Shown here: piece by piece, positions 33,101 to 42,222 of the stretch
Numbering within the stretch: the first letter of the stretch is position 1
Layout: the number at the start of each line of letters is the position of its first letter
DNA from: Gloeotrichia echinulata CP02
GTDB lineage: Bacteria > Cyanobacteriota > Cyanobacteriia > Cyanobacteriales > Nostocaceae
Assembly: GCA_038087035.1 (NCBI GenBank)
Contig: CP051187.1
Location: forward strand, 806,001-870,000
Reading direction: 5' to 3'
Length of the DNA stretch: 64,000 bases
Translations under genes and position numbers: made by a program
The notes under the pieces: generated by a model
What the model was told of the DNA's origin: nothing
The model's database searches: none
What the model saw: the letters and a program-made list of their open reading frames with translations, nothing else

Positions 33101-33789
33101 ATTTTCTGTTCGCAGCCGTGATTGAGTTTTTCTATTGTGACGTAGGAGATTATCAAAAAGTTTGATCGTAAATATATATAACTTAATTGCGTCTAAATCG
33201 TCATCACATCTTCTTAGGGTACTTAAATGCTGTGAAAGCTAATTTATTTCTTTATGTATTACAGTGTAGTATGTAAATTACAACTCTGTCAAGTCATTTT
33301 GAGTTTTGGATTTGCCATTCAGAATTTCTGAAACTGAACTGAGCTAAATTACAAGTATAGTTAATCACATTCCAAATTGCACCTTCAAGCTGAAAACCTG
33401 ATTTTTCCGTAGGAACTAGTAGTCCTTCAAGTCAACAATGCTTGGTGAATTGATTTGTTCGTAGTTGCACTACCCGTAGGGTAACGTAACTACGAACAAC
33501 CCATCAAAATTAATTGGGACAGATTATTAGTAGGGCGTAGGCTGCGTCAGACCGAAAACCTTAATAGCACATCAGTGGTCTGGTTTTTGTGACGCACCCT
33601 ACAAATTGGATATTTTTTTGAATTGTCAGTTGCCTGTTGCCACTATTTTACCAAAAAGCCGTCCTAGAAGAACGGCGGCTCTAGACCCAAGCTTTCGGTA
33701 AAGTTGATACACTAATATCCATCCCCTTTTTTTTGCAGATAGTCGAAACTATCATGTTAAATTTACCTGTAGGGCGGTAATTTAAGATT
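33101..33789. repeat. Intergenic region with three repeat families
   Basis: No gene is seen in about 690 bp. A segment at 33433-33500 (CAACAATGCTTGGTGAATTG...) recurs at 46897-46946. A GTAGGGCGTAGGCTGCGTCAG-type palindrome spans 33532-33602. The 70-bp upstream repeat of 16814 recurs at 33636-33705. AT-rich text at 33150-33280 is the probable promoter of the minus-strand ATPase. Confidence 0.7.
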
Positions 33790-34038
33790 ATGGAGCCAAA
33801 TCAGCAACAACAGCGCCACACAGCCGCTAAAGATTTTCAGGAATCCCTCGACCAATTGCAACAGATGTTGGAAGACAATCAGACTCAACAGGAGCAAACG
33901 CCAGAATTAAATATTGGTAGCGCCACCAATGTCGAGGTAGAGGAAGATTTCACAGCAATTGATCTAGCGGCTTTTGAGGACGCAGTTGCTGATATTGAAC
34001 AATATCTGGAAACAAAAAGGGTGAGCAGTGAGGAGTAA
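33790..34038 (+). CDS. Small acidic hypothetical protein
   Basis: 82 residues, hydrophilic and Gln/Glu-rich: MEPNQQQQRHTAAKDFQESL, DQLQQMLEDNQTQQEQ, then DFTAIDLAAFEDAVADIEQY. Probably helical, with no signal or membrane segment. Small proteins of this make-up are conserved in filamentous cyanobacteria, but I know of no function. It is convergent with the methyltransferase gene, with only 4 bp between the stop codons. The shared 70-bp repeat lies in its promoter region. Confidence 0.65.
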   Translation: MEPNQQQQRHTAAKDFQESLDQLQQMLEDNQTQQEQTPELNIGSATNVEVEEDFTAIDLAAFEDAVADIEQYLETKRVSSEE

Positions 34039-34042
34039 CGAA

Positions 34043-34822
34043 TTACCCTCTCATTTGCCGCTGGGCTTCGTATAACATTAAAGCAGATGCGATCGCCACA
34101 TTTAATGACTCTACCCCTGGACTGAGGGGAATTTGCACTTGTAAATCTGCCATCGCGGCTAAATCGGGCGATAAACCAGCACCTTCATTTCCTAGTAAAA
34201 TCAAACTAGGTTTTCGCCAATTTACTTCCCAGTAAGTTAAAGTTGCACTCGGCAAGGTCGCTATTACCTGCATTCCGGCTTGCTGACTTTGTTGGACTGT
34301 AGCGGTTAAATCTTCTGTTACCGCCATCTGTAGGCGAAACCACTGACCAGCAGAAGCACGCAGCACTTTGGGATTCTCTAAATCTACACTATCGCCACTC
34401 AGCCATAAACCAGATGCTCCAGCCGCTGCTGCTGTGCGTATAATTGTACCTAAATTGCCTGGATCTTGTACAGTTTCCAAGGCTAGGACTAAACCAGTAA
34501 AAGGCACTTGGGTTTGAATCTCGCCCCGTTTTGCTGTCGCCACGACACCATCTGGTTGTACTGTAGTAGCGATCGCCTCTATTACTTCCTGACTGACAAT
34601 TTCTGCCCGTTCACATTGGCTACTAGCTACTTCCCACAGTGAAGCATGGGCTATTTGCCATTCTGGGGTACAACACACCACCGCTAGCGGATAATCCACC
34701 GCACAGGCTTCCTCCAAAAGGTGTGTCCCTTCCAATAAAAATAACTCTTGCTTGCGCCGTTCTTTACTGGAGTGCAGTTTGCGGATTTGCTTGACTAGGG
34801 GGTTTTGTAAACTTGTCAACAT
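34043..34822 (-). CDS. TrmH/SpoU-family RNA 2'-O-methyltransferase
   Basis: 259 residues. The N-terminal substrate-binding domain begins LTSLQNPLVKQIRKLHSSKE and includes ELFLLEGTHLLEEA. The SPOUT knot domain contains motif 1 VLALETVQDPGNLGTIIRTA, motif 2 LILLGNEGAGLSPDL and motif 3 IPLSPGVESLNVAIASALML. These are the three hallmarks of SpoU enzymes, which transfer a methyl group from SAM to ribose 2'-OH in rRNA or tRNA. Length and N-terminal domain fit the 23S rRNA methyltransferase subgroup; the exact nucleotide is unknown. Confidence 0.93.
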   Translation of the reverse strand: MLTSLQNPLVKQIRKLHSSKERRKQELFLLEGTHLLEEACAVDYPLAVVCCTPEWQIAHASLWEVASSQCERAEIVSQEVIEAIATTVQPDGVVATAKRGEIQTQVPFTGLVLALETVQDPGNLGTIIRTAAAAGASGLWLSGDSVDLENPKVLRASAGQWFRLQMAVTEDLTATVQQSQQAGMQVIATLPSATLTYWEVNWRKPSLILLGNEGAGLSPDLAAMADLQVQIPLSPGVESLNVAIASALMLYEAQRQMRG

Positions 34823-34905
34823 TAAAACTATTGAGTTAGGAGTTAAGAGTTAGCAGTTGAAAGAAACCGAATTCACTCTTCACTACTAACTCCTAACTTA
34901 GACAT

Positions 34906-34986
34906 GCGGAACCCGGGACTTGAACCCGGAAGCCTTGCGGCACTAGAACCTGAATCTAGCGCGTCTGCCAATTCCGCCAGTTCCGC
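34906..34986 (-). tRNA. tRNA-Leu (anticodon CAG)
   Basis: On the minus strand the acceptor arms GCGGAAC and GTTCCGC pair, with discriminator A. The anticodon stem CTAGA/TCTAG encloses TTCAGGT, giving CAG. A long variable arm (GTGCCGCAAGGCTTC) marks a class II tRNA, and the T loop reads GGTTCAAGTCC. CCA is not encoded. Confidence 0.96.
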
Positions 34987-35014
34987 TGGCATCGAACTAT
35001 ATCCACGATTTACA

Positions 35015-35043
35015 ATTATTGCTTATTTATCTATGCTTGTCAA
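35015..35043 (-). promoter_or_regulatory. Promoter of tRNA-Leu(CAG)
   Basis: On the minus strand TTGACA (35043-35038) and AATAAT (35020-35015) are separated by 17 bp. The tRNA begins 28 bp further on. Confidence 0.55.
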
Positions 35044-35343
35044 GTCCTCTATTCAATACTCAGCAATTCCCCCATTCCCCCATCTAGTTCCTCAAGAACT
35101 CTGCCCTGGGGTTACTGAGTATTGATATTTGCCAATAACCAGGGTTTATCAGAATATTTAGCAGAAATTTTTAAATCCCCAAAATGCTTACTGATACTAG
35201 GCTTTAGGCGTATATCCCATCGTAAACCATCAATTACCCAGACAATATGTAGCGACAAAATGTAGACAAATGAATTCTTTACTGTAGAATCAAAACCAAC
35301 TTCAACCCATTAAAATTGACATATTTATTTTGGAGGTAGGCTT

Positions 35344-36723
35344 ATTAATCCTTCTAGCAGCTTACCAGATGCGAACACTTCTCCAGAAGCAGACTCCTTA
35401 GTCTTGCAAATCTGGGGTGGGCATCGTTTGGGCGGTCATGTCAAAATTAGCGGAGCCAAAAATTCGGCACTGGTAATCATGGCTGGAACTTTGCTATGTT
35501 CGGGAGACTGTCATATCGACAATGTTCCCTTATTAGCGGACGTGGAACGGATGAGTCAAGTTTTATTGGCTTTGGGTGTGGGGCTAACACGAAACGGCGA
35601 AAGTTTAGATATCGATGCTAGGGAAATTAAAACATCAAAAGCTCCCTACGAATTGGTGACACAACTGCGGGCAAGTTTTTTTGCCATAGGACCGATTCTG
35701 GCACGGCTAGGAGAGGTGCATATGCCGTTACCAGGTGGTTGTGCTATTGGGGCTAGACCAGTTGATTTACACGTCCGGGGACTGCAAGCAATGGGTGCTG
35801 AGGTGCAAATTGAGCATGGCATTTGTCATGCCTATGTCCCTGGTACTAATAATAGATTAAAAGGTGCGAAGATTTACCTAGACAGTCCTAGCGTGGGAGC
35901 GACGGAAACCTTAATGATGGCGGCGACTCTAGCAGAAGGAGAAACCACCATTGAAAATGCCGCACGGGAACCAGAAGTAGTAGATTTGGCGAATTTCTGC
36001 AACAAGATGGGTGCCAAGATTCAGGGTGCTGGCACTAGTACGATTACAATTGAAGGTGTTCCTAAGTTGCATTCTGTGGAATACAACATTATTCCTGATC
36101 GCATTGAGACGGGAACGTTTTTAGTCGCTGCAGCTATTACTCGCTCAGAACTAACCCTAGGACCTGTCGTACCCGATCATTTAACCCCAGTAATTGCCAA
36201 GCTGCGCGATATTGGCGTACCCATAATTGAGGAAGCACCCAACCTTTTACGCATCTTACCAGCACAAACCCTCAGAGCTACGGATATTGAAACCTTGCCT
36301 CATCCAGGCTTTCCTACGGATATGCAAGCACCATTTATGGCTTTGTTGACATTAGCCCAAGGCGACAGTCTGATTAACGAATCTGTCTTTGAAAATCGCT
36401 TGCGTCATGCATCCGAGTTAAATCGCCTAGGGGCAGATATTCGTGTCAAAGGTAACGCGGCCTTTGTCCGGGGAGTGCCCATGTTGTCAGGCGCACCCGT
36501 ATTAGGCACGGACTTGCGAGCCTCAGCAGCGTTAGTCATCGCCGGACTCGCAGCCGAAGGCAAAACCACTATTCAGGGATTAAACCACCTTGATCGTGGT
36601 TATGATCGACTCGATATCAAATTGCAGCAATTGGGTGCAAAAATTCTCCGTGTGAACGAACCACCGACAGAAACTGTATTGACACCCAACGCTAGTACTC
36701 CCTCAGCGTCGATTTCAACTTAG
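35344..36723 (+). CDS. murA: UDP-N-acetylglucosamine 1-carboxyvinyltransferase MurA, probable ATT start
   Basis: MurA transfers enolpyruvate from PEP to UDP-GlcNAc, the first committed step of peptidoglycan synthesis. About 459 residues. Present are HVKISGAKNSALVIMAGTLL with the catalytic Lys-Asn, the active-site cysteine in PLPGGCAIGARPVDLH, and the late DLRASAALVIAGLAAEG, followed by the ordered HLDRGYDRLD. ATG is absent in the 5' part. The conserved N-terminus continues upstream of the first TTG (35404) as NPSSSLPDANTSPEADSLVL in frame, preceded by ATT at 35344 with GGAGG seven bases before it. I therefore start the gene at ATT. If ATT is wrong, the TTG at 35404 would be next, without a ribosome-binding site. 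Confidence 0.9.
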   Translation: MNPSSSLPDANTSPEADSLVLQIWGGHRLGGHVKISGAKNSALVIMAGTLLCSGDCHIDNVPLLADVERMSQVLLALGVGLTRNGESLDIDAREIKTSKAPYELVTQLRASFFAIGPILARLGEVHMPLPGGCAIGARPVDLHVRGLQAMGAEVQIEHGICHAYVPGTNNRLKGAKIYLDSPSVGATETLMMAATLAEGETTIENAAREPEVVDLANFCNKMGAKIQGAGTSTITIEGVPKLHSVEYNIIPDRIETGTFLVAAAITRSELTLGPVVPDHLTPVIAKLRDIGVPIIEEAPNLLRILPAQTLRATDIETLPHPGFPTDMQAPFMALLTLAQGDSLINESVFENRLRHASELNRLGADIRVKGNAAFVRGVPMLSGAPVLGTDLRASAALVIAGLAAEGKTTIQGLNHLDRGYDRLDIKLQQLGAKILRVNEPPTETVLTPNASTPSASIST

Positions 36724-36818
36724 TAGTTAGGTGGGGCATCAGCCCTACCTAATTCTGGTTATACTATAATCAAGGAAGGATCGCCTGTTAATATTTTGTC
36801 TTTCCATCTGGCTGCACC

Positions 36819-37694
36819 ATGTCCTTGTTTAAAACTTCCCTGATCGGTTTAAAAGCAGACTCATTTCGTCATCCATTAGACCTGGAAGCTACCAAAACTC
36901 TTAAACAGATTCCCGGACTAGATATGTTGGTGCGAAATTGGCTCGGTCCAATGGCCGAGCAGGTTTTCTATGTAGAAAATATTGCCTCCAGTGTCCTGGT
37001 GGGTGAAAAACAGCTACCCGATTTACATCAGCTGTTGTTAGAAGCCTGCAAAATATTAGATATCGATCCTCCACAGTTGTATATTCGGCAACATCCTGCC
37101 CCCAACGCCTACACCTTTGCCATGCGGGGTAAGCAACCTTTTATTGTGCTGCACACCTCCCTCATAGAAATTCTCACACCAGAAGAAATTCAGGCGGTAA
37201 TCGCCCATGAATTAGGGCATCTCAAGTGCGACCACAGCGTTTACTTAACGCCCGTAAATTTACTAATATTAGCTACAGCAATTTTACCAAACGTTGGCGC
37301 GGTGCTTGCCCAAGCAATTCAGACACAACTTTTGGAATGGGTACGCTGTGCAGAATTTACCTGCGATCGCGCCGCATTGTTAGCCACCCAAAACCCCAAA
37401 GTTGTCATGTCAGTTTTAATGAAACTGGCGGGAGGTTCCCCCACCTTAGCACCACAACTTAACCTCGATGCCTTCGTTGCTCAAGCCCGCGCTTACGATG
37501 ATATTAGCAAGAGCGAACTCGGTGAAATGGTCAAAGTTGCCCGCACAGCCCAATTAACTCATCCAGTACCAGTATTGCGGGCGCGAGAAATTGACCGCTG
37601 GGCAAGCAGCAAAGAATATCAATCATTATTACAAACTCACGGACTTAAGTCTACTGATCAAGTCGCACCTCAAGGCGGGTGGCGAAACTGGTAG
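36819..37694 (+). CDS. M48 family metalloprotease (HtpX-like)
   Basis: 291 residues. The zinc motif HELGH lies in EEIQAVIAHELGHLKCDHSV, and the third ligand lies in the helix VRCAEFTCDRAALLATQNPK (E and D of ExxxD). A hydrophobic region VNLLILATAILPNVGAVLAQ separates them. Family text around it includes IRQHPAPNAYTFAMRGKQPF. It is a membrane-associated peptidase, probably cleaving damaged membrane proteins, by family knowledge. It follows murA by 95 bp on the same strand, and the oxidase gene comes 102 bp later, but there is no sign that they act together. Confidence 0.92.
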   Translation: MSLFKTSLIGLKADSFRHPLDLEATKTLKQIPGLDMLVRNWLGPMAEQVFYVENIASSVLVGEKQLPDLHQLLLEACKILDIDPPQLYIRQHPAPNAYTFAMRGKQPFIVLHTSLIEILTPEEIQAVIAHELGHLKCDHSVYLTPVNLLILATAILPNVGAVLAQAIQTQLLEWVRCAEFTCDRAALLATQNPKVVMSVLMKLAGGSPTLAPQLNLDAFVAQARAYDDISKSELGEMVKVARTAQLTHPVPVLRAREIDRWASSKEYQSLLQTHGLKSTDQVAPQGGWRNW

Positions 37695-37796
37695 ACTGAG
37701 ATTAAAGAATGAGGCGATCGCACCGGCTCAAATTGATTTACCATAATGCTGGGCGCAGCAAAAAAACACCCCATTGGTTAAATAACAACCGCCAGC

Positions 37797-38909
37797 ATGA
37801 CATTTGTAGCCAAAGACAATCACTTCCAACCCATTAACTTATTTGAATACGAAAAACTAGCACCAGAATATCTCTCCCAGATAGCGTTTGATTACTACAG
37901 CAGTGGTGCGCTTGATGAACTGACTTTACGAGATAATCGTGCTGCTTTTGAGAAAATCAAGCTGCGACCTCGGATATTAGTAGATGTGAGCGATCGCCAT
38001 CTCAACACCTCCATTTTAGGACAACCGCTGCAACTGCCTCTACTAATTGCACCGATGGCGTTTCAATGTCTAGCCCATCAAGAGGGAGAACTCGCCACAG
38101 CCATAGCAGCAGCCTCAGCAGGTGTGGGTATGGTATTAAGTACTTTGGCTACTAAAAGCATTGAAGAAGTGGCAAAAACCCGGGACAATTTTCCCAATGC
38201 CCTACAATGGTTCCAGCTTTACATCCATAAAGACCGGGGATTGACTCGCGCCTTAGTAGAAAGGGCTGAAGCTGCAGGTTACAAAGCACTTTGTCTAACC
38301 GTAGACGCTCCCGTTCTCGGTCGTCGCGAGCGCGATCAGCGTAACGAATTTACCTTACCACCAGGGTTACACGCGGCTAACCTTTCTACTATATCACAAT
38401 TAGACATTCCCCATCAACAAGGAGAATCCGGCTTATTTACCTATTTTGCCCAGCAGTTAAACCCAGCGATAACTTGGCAAGATTTGGCATGGGTACAGTC
38501 CATCTCTGGACTACCCTTAGTACTCAAAGGCATTTTACGCTTAGATGATGCAGTGCGGGCTGTAGAGTATGGCGCCAAAGCAATTGTAGTTTCTAATCAT
38601 GGAGGCAGACAATTAGATGGTGCGATCGCCTCAATAGATGCCCTACCTGAAATAGTAACAGCCGTGGATCATAGAGTAGAAGTGCTATTGGATGGAGGTA
38701 TCCGCCGGGGTACAGACATTCTCAAAGCCTTAGCATTAGGCGCAAAAGCCGTACTGATTGGGCGACCTATTTTATGGGGACTCGCCGTAGCAGGCGCACC
38801 AGGCGTATCCCATATCATATCGCTGTTACAAGATGAGTTAAGCGTGGCAATGGCTCTGAGTGGCTGCAGTAAACTACAAGATATCGACCCTAGTACTCTG
38901 TCAAGATAA
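37797..38909 (+). CDS. FMN-dependent alpha-hydroxy-acid oxidase (lactate/glycolate oxidase)
   Basis: 370 residues of the LldD/GOX family. It has PINLFEYEKLAPEYLSQIAF at the start, YYSSGALDELTLRDN, LLIAPMAFQCLAHQEGELAT, FQLYIHKDRGL, the catalytic His-Gly-Gly-Arg in VVSNHGGRQLDGAIASID, and the FMN-phosphate region LLDGGIRRGTDILKALALGA. It oxidises a 2-hydroxy acid to the keto acid with O2. In Nostoc PCC 7120 the well-known member prefers L-lactate and is thought to protect nitrogenase by removing O2; orthology is likely but not proven. There is no signal peptide. Confidence 0.94.
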   Translation: MTFVAKDNHFQPINLFEYEKLAPEYLSQIAFDYYSSGALDELTLRDNRAAFEKIKLRPRILVDVSDRHLNTSILGQPLQLPLLIAPMAFQCLAHQEGELATAIAAASAGVGMVLSTLATKSIEEVAKTRDNFPNALQWFQLYIHKDRGLTRALVERAEAAGYKALCLTVDAPVLGRRERDQRNEFTLPPGLHAANLSTISQLDIPHQQGESGLFTYFAQQLNPAITWQDLAWVQSISGLPLVLKGILRLDDAVRAVEYGAKAIVVSNHGGRQLDGAIASIDALPEIVTAVDHRVEVLLDGGIRRGTDILKALALGAKAVLIGRPILWGLAVAGAPGVSHIISLLQDELSVAMALSGCSKLQDIDPSTLSR

Positions 38910-38921
38910 AAATGATGGACT

Positions 38922-38965
38922 GTAGTGCGGGCATCTTGCCCGCGTGAGCGAGACGCTCACACTAC
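38922..38965. repeat. Two-armed palindromic repeat after the oxidase gene
   Basis: The outer GTAGTG and CACTAC enclose two hairpins, GCGGGCATCTTGCCCGC and GTGAGCGAGACGCTCAC. This is a branched structure typical of cyanobacterial interspersed repeats and could act as the transcript end. Confidence 0.65.
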
Positions 38966-39030
38966 CAAAAATCCCTCAAAACAAAATTGACAGACTACTA
39001 GTTTAGTGTACTAAGTCAGGACTTACTTCC

Positions 39031-39110
39031 GTGTCACATTTAAAGAATGGTGCGTGACGCCACAAGTCTTGTGACTACGTACAATATTTATCGCTGCGTC
39101 ACGCACCCTA
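39031..39110. repeat. 80-bp repeat, inverted mate of 13803-13883
   Basis: Starts GTGTCACATTTAAAGAATGG and ends CTGCGTCACGCACCCTA. Its reverse complement is nearly identical to 13803-13883, including the ATAAATATTGTAC loop text. Confidence 0.8.
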
Positions 39111-39166
39111 CAATTATTATTGTGCCCGGAGAGTAAGTCCTATAAGTGAGAAAAAAATATTTATGC

Positions 39167-39196
39167 TTGCCAAAAAATTGCTGAATAGAGTATACT
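39167..39196 (+). promoter_or_regulatory. Promoter of tRNA-Leu(CAA)
   Basis: TTGCCA at 39167-39172 and TATACT at 39191-39196 are 18 bp apart. The tRNA starts 18 bp downstream. Confidence 0.6.
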
Positions 39197-39213
39197 GAAA
39201 AAGTTGCACCCAA

Positions 39214-39297
39214 GGGCGGGTGGCGAAACTGGTAGACGCACCACACTCAAAATGTGGCGACCTTGCGGTCATAGGAGTTCGATTCTCCTCCTGCCCA
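39214..39297 (+). tRNA. tRNA-Leu (anticodon CAA)
   Basis: The acceptor arms GGGCGGG and CCTGCCC pair with one G-U, and the discriminator is A. The anticodon stem CCACA/TGTGG encloses CTCAAAA, giving CAA. The long variable arm (CGACCTTGCGGTCATAG) is class II, and the T loop contains GTTCGATTC. CCA is not encoded. Confidence 0.97.
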
Positions 39298-39323
39298 CTA
39301 TTTTAAATAGAGAGAGCAAAACA

Positions 39324-39626
39324 ATGCGACTAAAAAGATGGGAATCTCCTCGCCGGGAAGGCAGGAATGATAAAGGCAAAGGCGGTTCTGCCAGAAAGCG
39401 ACAACTGAAAAAACAAAGGCAAATGTTGCGACAAAGATTGAAGGATGCGAACAAACCAGATAACAGGAAAAATAACAAGCATGGGGAGGAAAATATTTTC
39501 TTCCCCTATTTTTTTGGTTTCTCTTACAGGAAAAAAGTATCAAAACTTACTCCATTTCCAGCGGAAGGTTACTTAAATCTGTCTAGCTCTGATCTCTGTG
39601 TCCTCTGCGCCTCTGCGGTTAATTAA
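39324..39626 (+). CDS. Small basic hypothetical ORF after tRNA-Leu
   Basis: Starts MRLKRWESPRREGRNDKGKG and continues strongly basic (KRQLKKQRQMLRQRLKDANK), then loses character after codon 55, where it crosses a terminator and a CTCTGCGCCTCTGCGG-type repeat. The first half may be a real small protein co-transcribed with the tRNA; the second half is probably not translated product of any meaning. No family is recognised. Confidence 0.3.
   Translation: MRLKRWESPRREGRNDKGKGGSARKRQLKKQRQMLRQRLKDANKPDNRKNNKHGEENIFFPYFFGFSYRKKVSKLTPFPAEGYLNLSSSDLCVLCASAVN
39483..39515 (+). terminator. Intrinsic terminator downstream of tRNA-Leu(CAA)
   Basis: The near-perfect hairpin GGGGAGGAAAAT/ATTTTCTTCCCC is followed by TATTTTTTT. 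It lies 186 bp after the tRNA and would end a transcript that includes the small basic frame. Confidence 0.75.
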
Positions 39627-39989
39627 ATAATAGGTAATATTCTGGCGGTTCGGGAGTAGTAGTTTACCTAACAGGGTTTTTCTGAGGCTCAAGTATTATT
39701 ACGTAACAATAAATAGATAAATTGTAATGCTTCTATGAAGAAGCAGTAGTTTACTTATGAAGTAACTATGAATTTTGTCATCTAGATTGTAAAAATATTG
39801 ATATATTATGTAAAATAAAATACATTACAAAGTAATTTTGGAGATATAAAAACAGTAAAAATTTTACTGGTAAAGCTGTTTTAATTATAAGTGAATGTTC
39901 CTGTTTGAATGTCTAATAAATGTACTCAAATTAACAGATGAATGGATTTTATGAACATTTAACTTTATTGCTTGAAAAAAAATCCTACT
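39627..39989. other. AT-rich intergenic region before the glycosyltransferase genes
   Basis: No gene or repeat is seen. It is strongly AT-rich, as expected for a promoter region, but no box pair stands out enough to call. Confidence 0.45.
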
Positions 39990-40877
39990 ATGCTAGAAAA
40001 AACTGCAAAAGAAGTCGTGTACATCATTATACCTGTCCACAATCGCAAAAATACAACATTAGCTTGTTTAGAAAATCTCCAGAAGTGCGGTGATATCCAA
40101 CATTATCAGGTAGTAATTGTGGATGATGCTTCCACTGATGGCAGTGCCGAAGCGATTCATTCTCTGTATCCAGATGTAAAGATTTTACCCGGCAATGGAG
40201 AACTTTGGTGGACAGGAGCTATGGCTTTAGGAATGCAGTATGCTTCTTTGCAAGGCGCAGAATATATTTTCTGGCTGAATGATGACTGCTTACCTGAACC
40301 AGGAACTTTACCACTGATGGTTAAGTATATGCAGACACATCCAGATACAATCGTCGCGCCTACTTGCTATATGGCTGACGATAACTCTTCTATACCCGCC
40401 AAAAACGGTTTTCGCGGACGACAAGTCTTCGCGGCTAGTCCTGGCGAAGTCATTTCTGTGGATGGGATGTCTGGCTGGTGTGTCGGTATACCATCTGCAG
40501 TCTTTGACAAAATTGGTTATCCAGATGCAAGCAAATATCCCCACTACGCAGGAGATGATATGTACCTGCTCAGAGCAACTCGCGCTGGTTTTAGGGCTTG
40601 TCTGCTGGGAGATGCGAAAGTCAATCTAGTTGGAGGTGTGCGGATAACAATCAAATTTCAACACTATTTTCATCCTCAATTGACATTTGCGGAAACTTTT
40701 CAGCGTTTGTTCTGGAATAAAAAATCTCCCTATCGCTTACCAACGCAATTTTATCGCCATACAGAAAAATACGGCATACTATTGGGTTCGCTACTGTTCT
40801 CACTCAAGGTAATTGCTTGGCTAGCAAATTGGGCTAAATATCAATTTTTTACATACTACGGTAATGTCTCTAGCTAA
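39990..40877 (+). CDS. Glycosyltransferase family 2
   Basis: About 295 residues. The GT-A fold shows in VVYIIIPVHNRKNTTLACLE, the first aspartates in VVIVDDASTDGSAEAI and the DxD-like metal site FWLNDDCLPEPG. Then comes SVDGMSGWCVGIPSAVFDKI with the later acceptor-binding acids (GDDMYLLRATRAGF). This matches the rhamnosyl/N-acetylglucosaminyl-type GT2 group that builds polysaccharides at the cytoplasmic face. A TTG at 39972 is an alternative start; ATG 39990 is preferred. It is the first of three consecutive glycosyltransferase genes, probably for an exopolysaccharide or surface glycan. Confidence 0.9.
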   Translation: MLEKTAKEVVYIIIPVHNRKNTTLACLENLQKCGDIQHYQVVIVDDASTDGSAEAIHSLYPDVKILPGNGELWWTGAMALGMQYASLQGAEYIFWLNDDCLPEPGTLPLMVKYMQTHPDTIVAPTCYMADDNSSIPAKNGFRGRQVFAASPGEVISVDGMSGWCVGIPSAVFDKIGYPDASKYPHYAGDDMYLLRATRAGFRACLLGDAKVNLVGGVRITIKFQHYFHPQLTFAETFQRLFWNKKSPYRLPTQFYRHTEKYGILLGSLLFSLKVIAWLANWAKYQFFTYYGNVSS

Positions 40878-40926
40878 GGTTATATATTTTATCTTATTTT
40901 ATTTGTGTGGGCGGCTGAATAATATT

Positions 40927-42189
40927 ATGAGTAAAAAATTAAAAGTCCTAATTTCTGCCTACGCCTGTAGACCAAATATGGGTTCAGAACCTGGAGTTGG
41001 TTGGAACACAGTTATAGAATTAGCAAAATATTGCCAGGTATGGGTGTTAACCAGAGAAGATAATCGCTCAAGTATTGAAGCGGAATTGAGCAAAAATCCT
41101 ATCTCTGGAATTCATTTTGTGTACTGCGATCCACCCCAGTGGGCTGGCTGGTGGAAAGCAACTAAACTACCTCACTATTACTTGTGGCAATTGAGTGCAT
41201 ACTTCAAAGCTAGACCATTACATAATGAAATTGGTTTTGACATTGTACATCATGTAACTTACGTCAAATACTCAACTCCCAGCTTTCTTTCCCTGTTACC
41301 AGTTCCCTTTATTTGGGGTCCAGTTGGAGGGGGAGAATCTGCACCCAAACCCTTTTGGCAAGATTTCAGCTGGCGCGGTAAAGTGTTTGAAATTTTGCGA
41401 ACTTTGGGTCAGAGGCTAGGTGAGATTGATCCGTTTACCCGCTTGACTGCGCGACGGAGTATTTTAGTACGGGCAACAACTGATGATACAGCTAAACGCT
41501 TGTATCAAATGAACGCAAGAAATGTAGAGGTAATTTCAGCGCTGGGTCTATCACCGGAGGAGATTAAACGCCTAGTCCAGGATAATATAACTAACAGTTC
41601 GCCGGTGCGTTTCATCAGTATGGCAAGACTACTGCACTGGAAAGGACTTCATTTAGGAATGCAAGCCTTTGCTATGGCAGATTTACCCGATGATGCTGAT
41701 TACTGGATTTTGGGAGAAGGACCGGAGAAAGAAAGACTGCAAACCCTGGCGGAGAAACTTAATGTTACCCAACGTGTCAAATTTTGGGGTGAGCAGTCAA
41801 GGGATGAAACTTTAAGTAAACTCAGTGAATGTCATGTATTGCTTCATCCCAGCCTCCATGACTCTGGAGGATTGGTTTGCTTGGAAGCAATGGCCGCAGG
41901 TCGCCCAGTAATTTGCTTAGATTTGGGAGGACCAGCTTTACAGGTGACTGAGGAAACAGGCTTCAAGGTTCGGGCTAATACTCCAGAACAAACAGTGCGT
42001 GACTTAGCCGAAGCAATGACCCGTTTGTCCCATGATGTAAAACTGCGACTACAAATGGGTCAAGCCGGGCAAAAGCGGGTTAGGGAAAACTTTTCCTGGG
42101 AAAAAAAGGGTCAGGAGTTGGTGCAGCTTTACGAGACAATCCTCACGGAGAAGTCAACTGTGGATGTTGACACTTATAATTTGCCTTAA
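40927..42189 (+). CDS. Glycosyltransferase family 4
   Basis: About 420 residues with a GT-B fold. The N-terminal domain opens KKLKVLISAYACRPNMGSEP, where ACRPNMGSEPG is typical of a GT4 subgroup. The C-terminal nucleotide-sugar domain contains RFISMARLLHWKGLHLGMQA and ends with the EX7E-type site HPSLHDSGGLVCLEAMAAGR. It is an inverting or retaining transferase using a nucleotide sugar; donor unknown. I use ATG 40927 (MSKKLKV), because an ATG at 40864 would overlap the previous gene by 14 bp and add an unrelated hydrophobic stretch. It lies in one direction with its neighbours, as in an operon. Confidence 0.9.
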   Translation: MSKKLKVLISAYACRPNMGSEPGVGWNTVIELAKYCQVWVLTREDNRSSIEAELSKNPISGIHFVYCDPPQWAGWWKATKLPHYYLWQLSAYFKARPLHNEIGFDIVHHVTYVKYSTPSFLSLLPVPFIWGPVGGGESAPKPFWQDFSWRGKVFEILRTLGQRLGEIDPFTRLTARRSILVRATTDDTAKRLYQMNARNVEVISALGLSPEEIKRLVQDNITNSSPVRFISMARLLHWKGLHLGMQAFAMADLPDDADYWILGEGPEKERLQTLAEKLNVTQRVKFWGEQSRDETLSKLSECHVLLHPSLHDSGGLVCLEAMAAGRPVICLDLGGPALQVTEETGFKVRANTPEQTVRDLAEAMTRLSHDVKLRLQMGQAGQKRVRENFSWEKKGQELVQLYETILTEKSTVDVDTYNLP

Positions 42190-42222
42190 CTTAAATTTAA
42201 AATCACAACTAAGATAATTATC

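Noticed and set aside
39204..39323. Frame starting upstream of and running through tRNA-Leu(CAA)
   Set aside because: The codons are tRNA sequence. Only the part from 39324 could be a real small gene.
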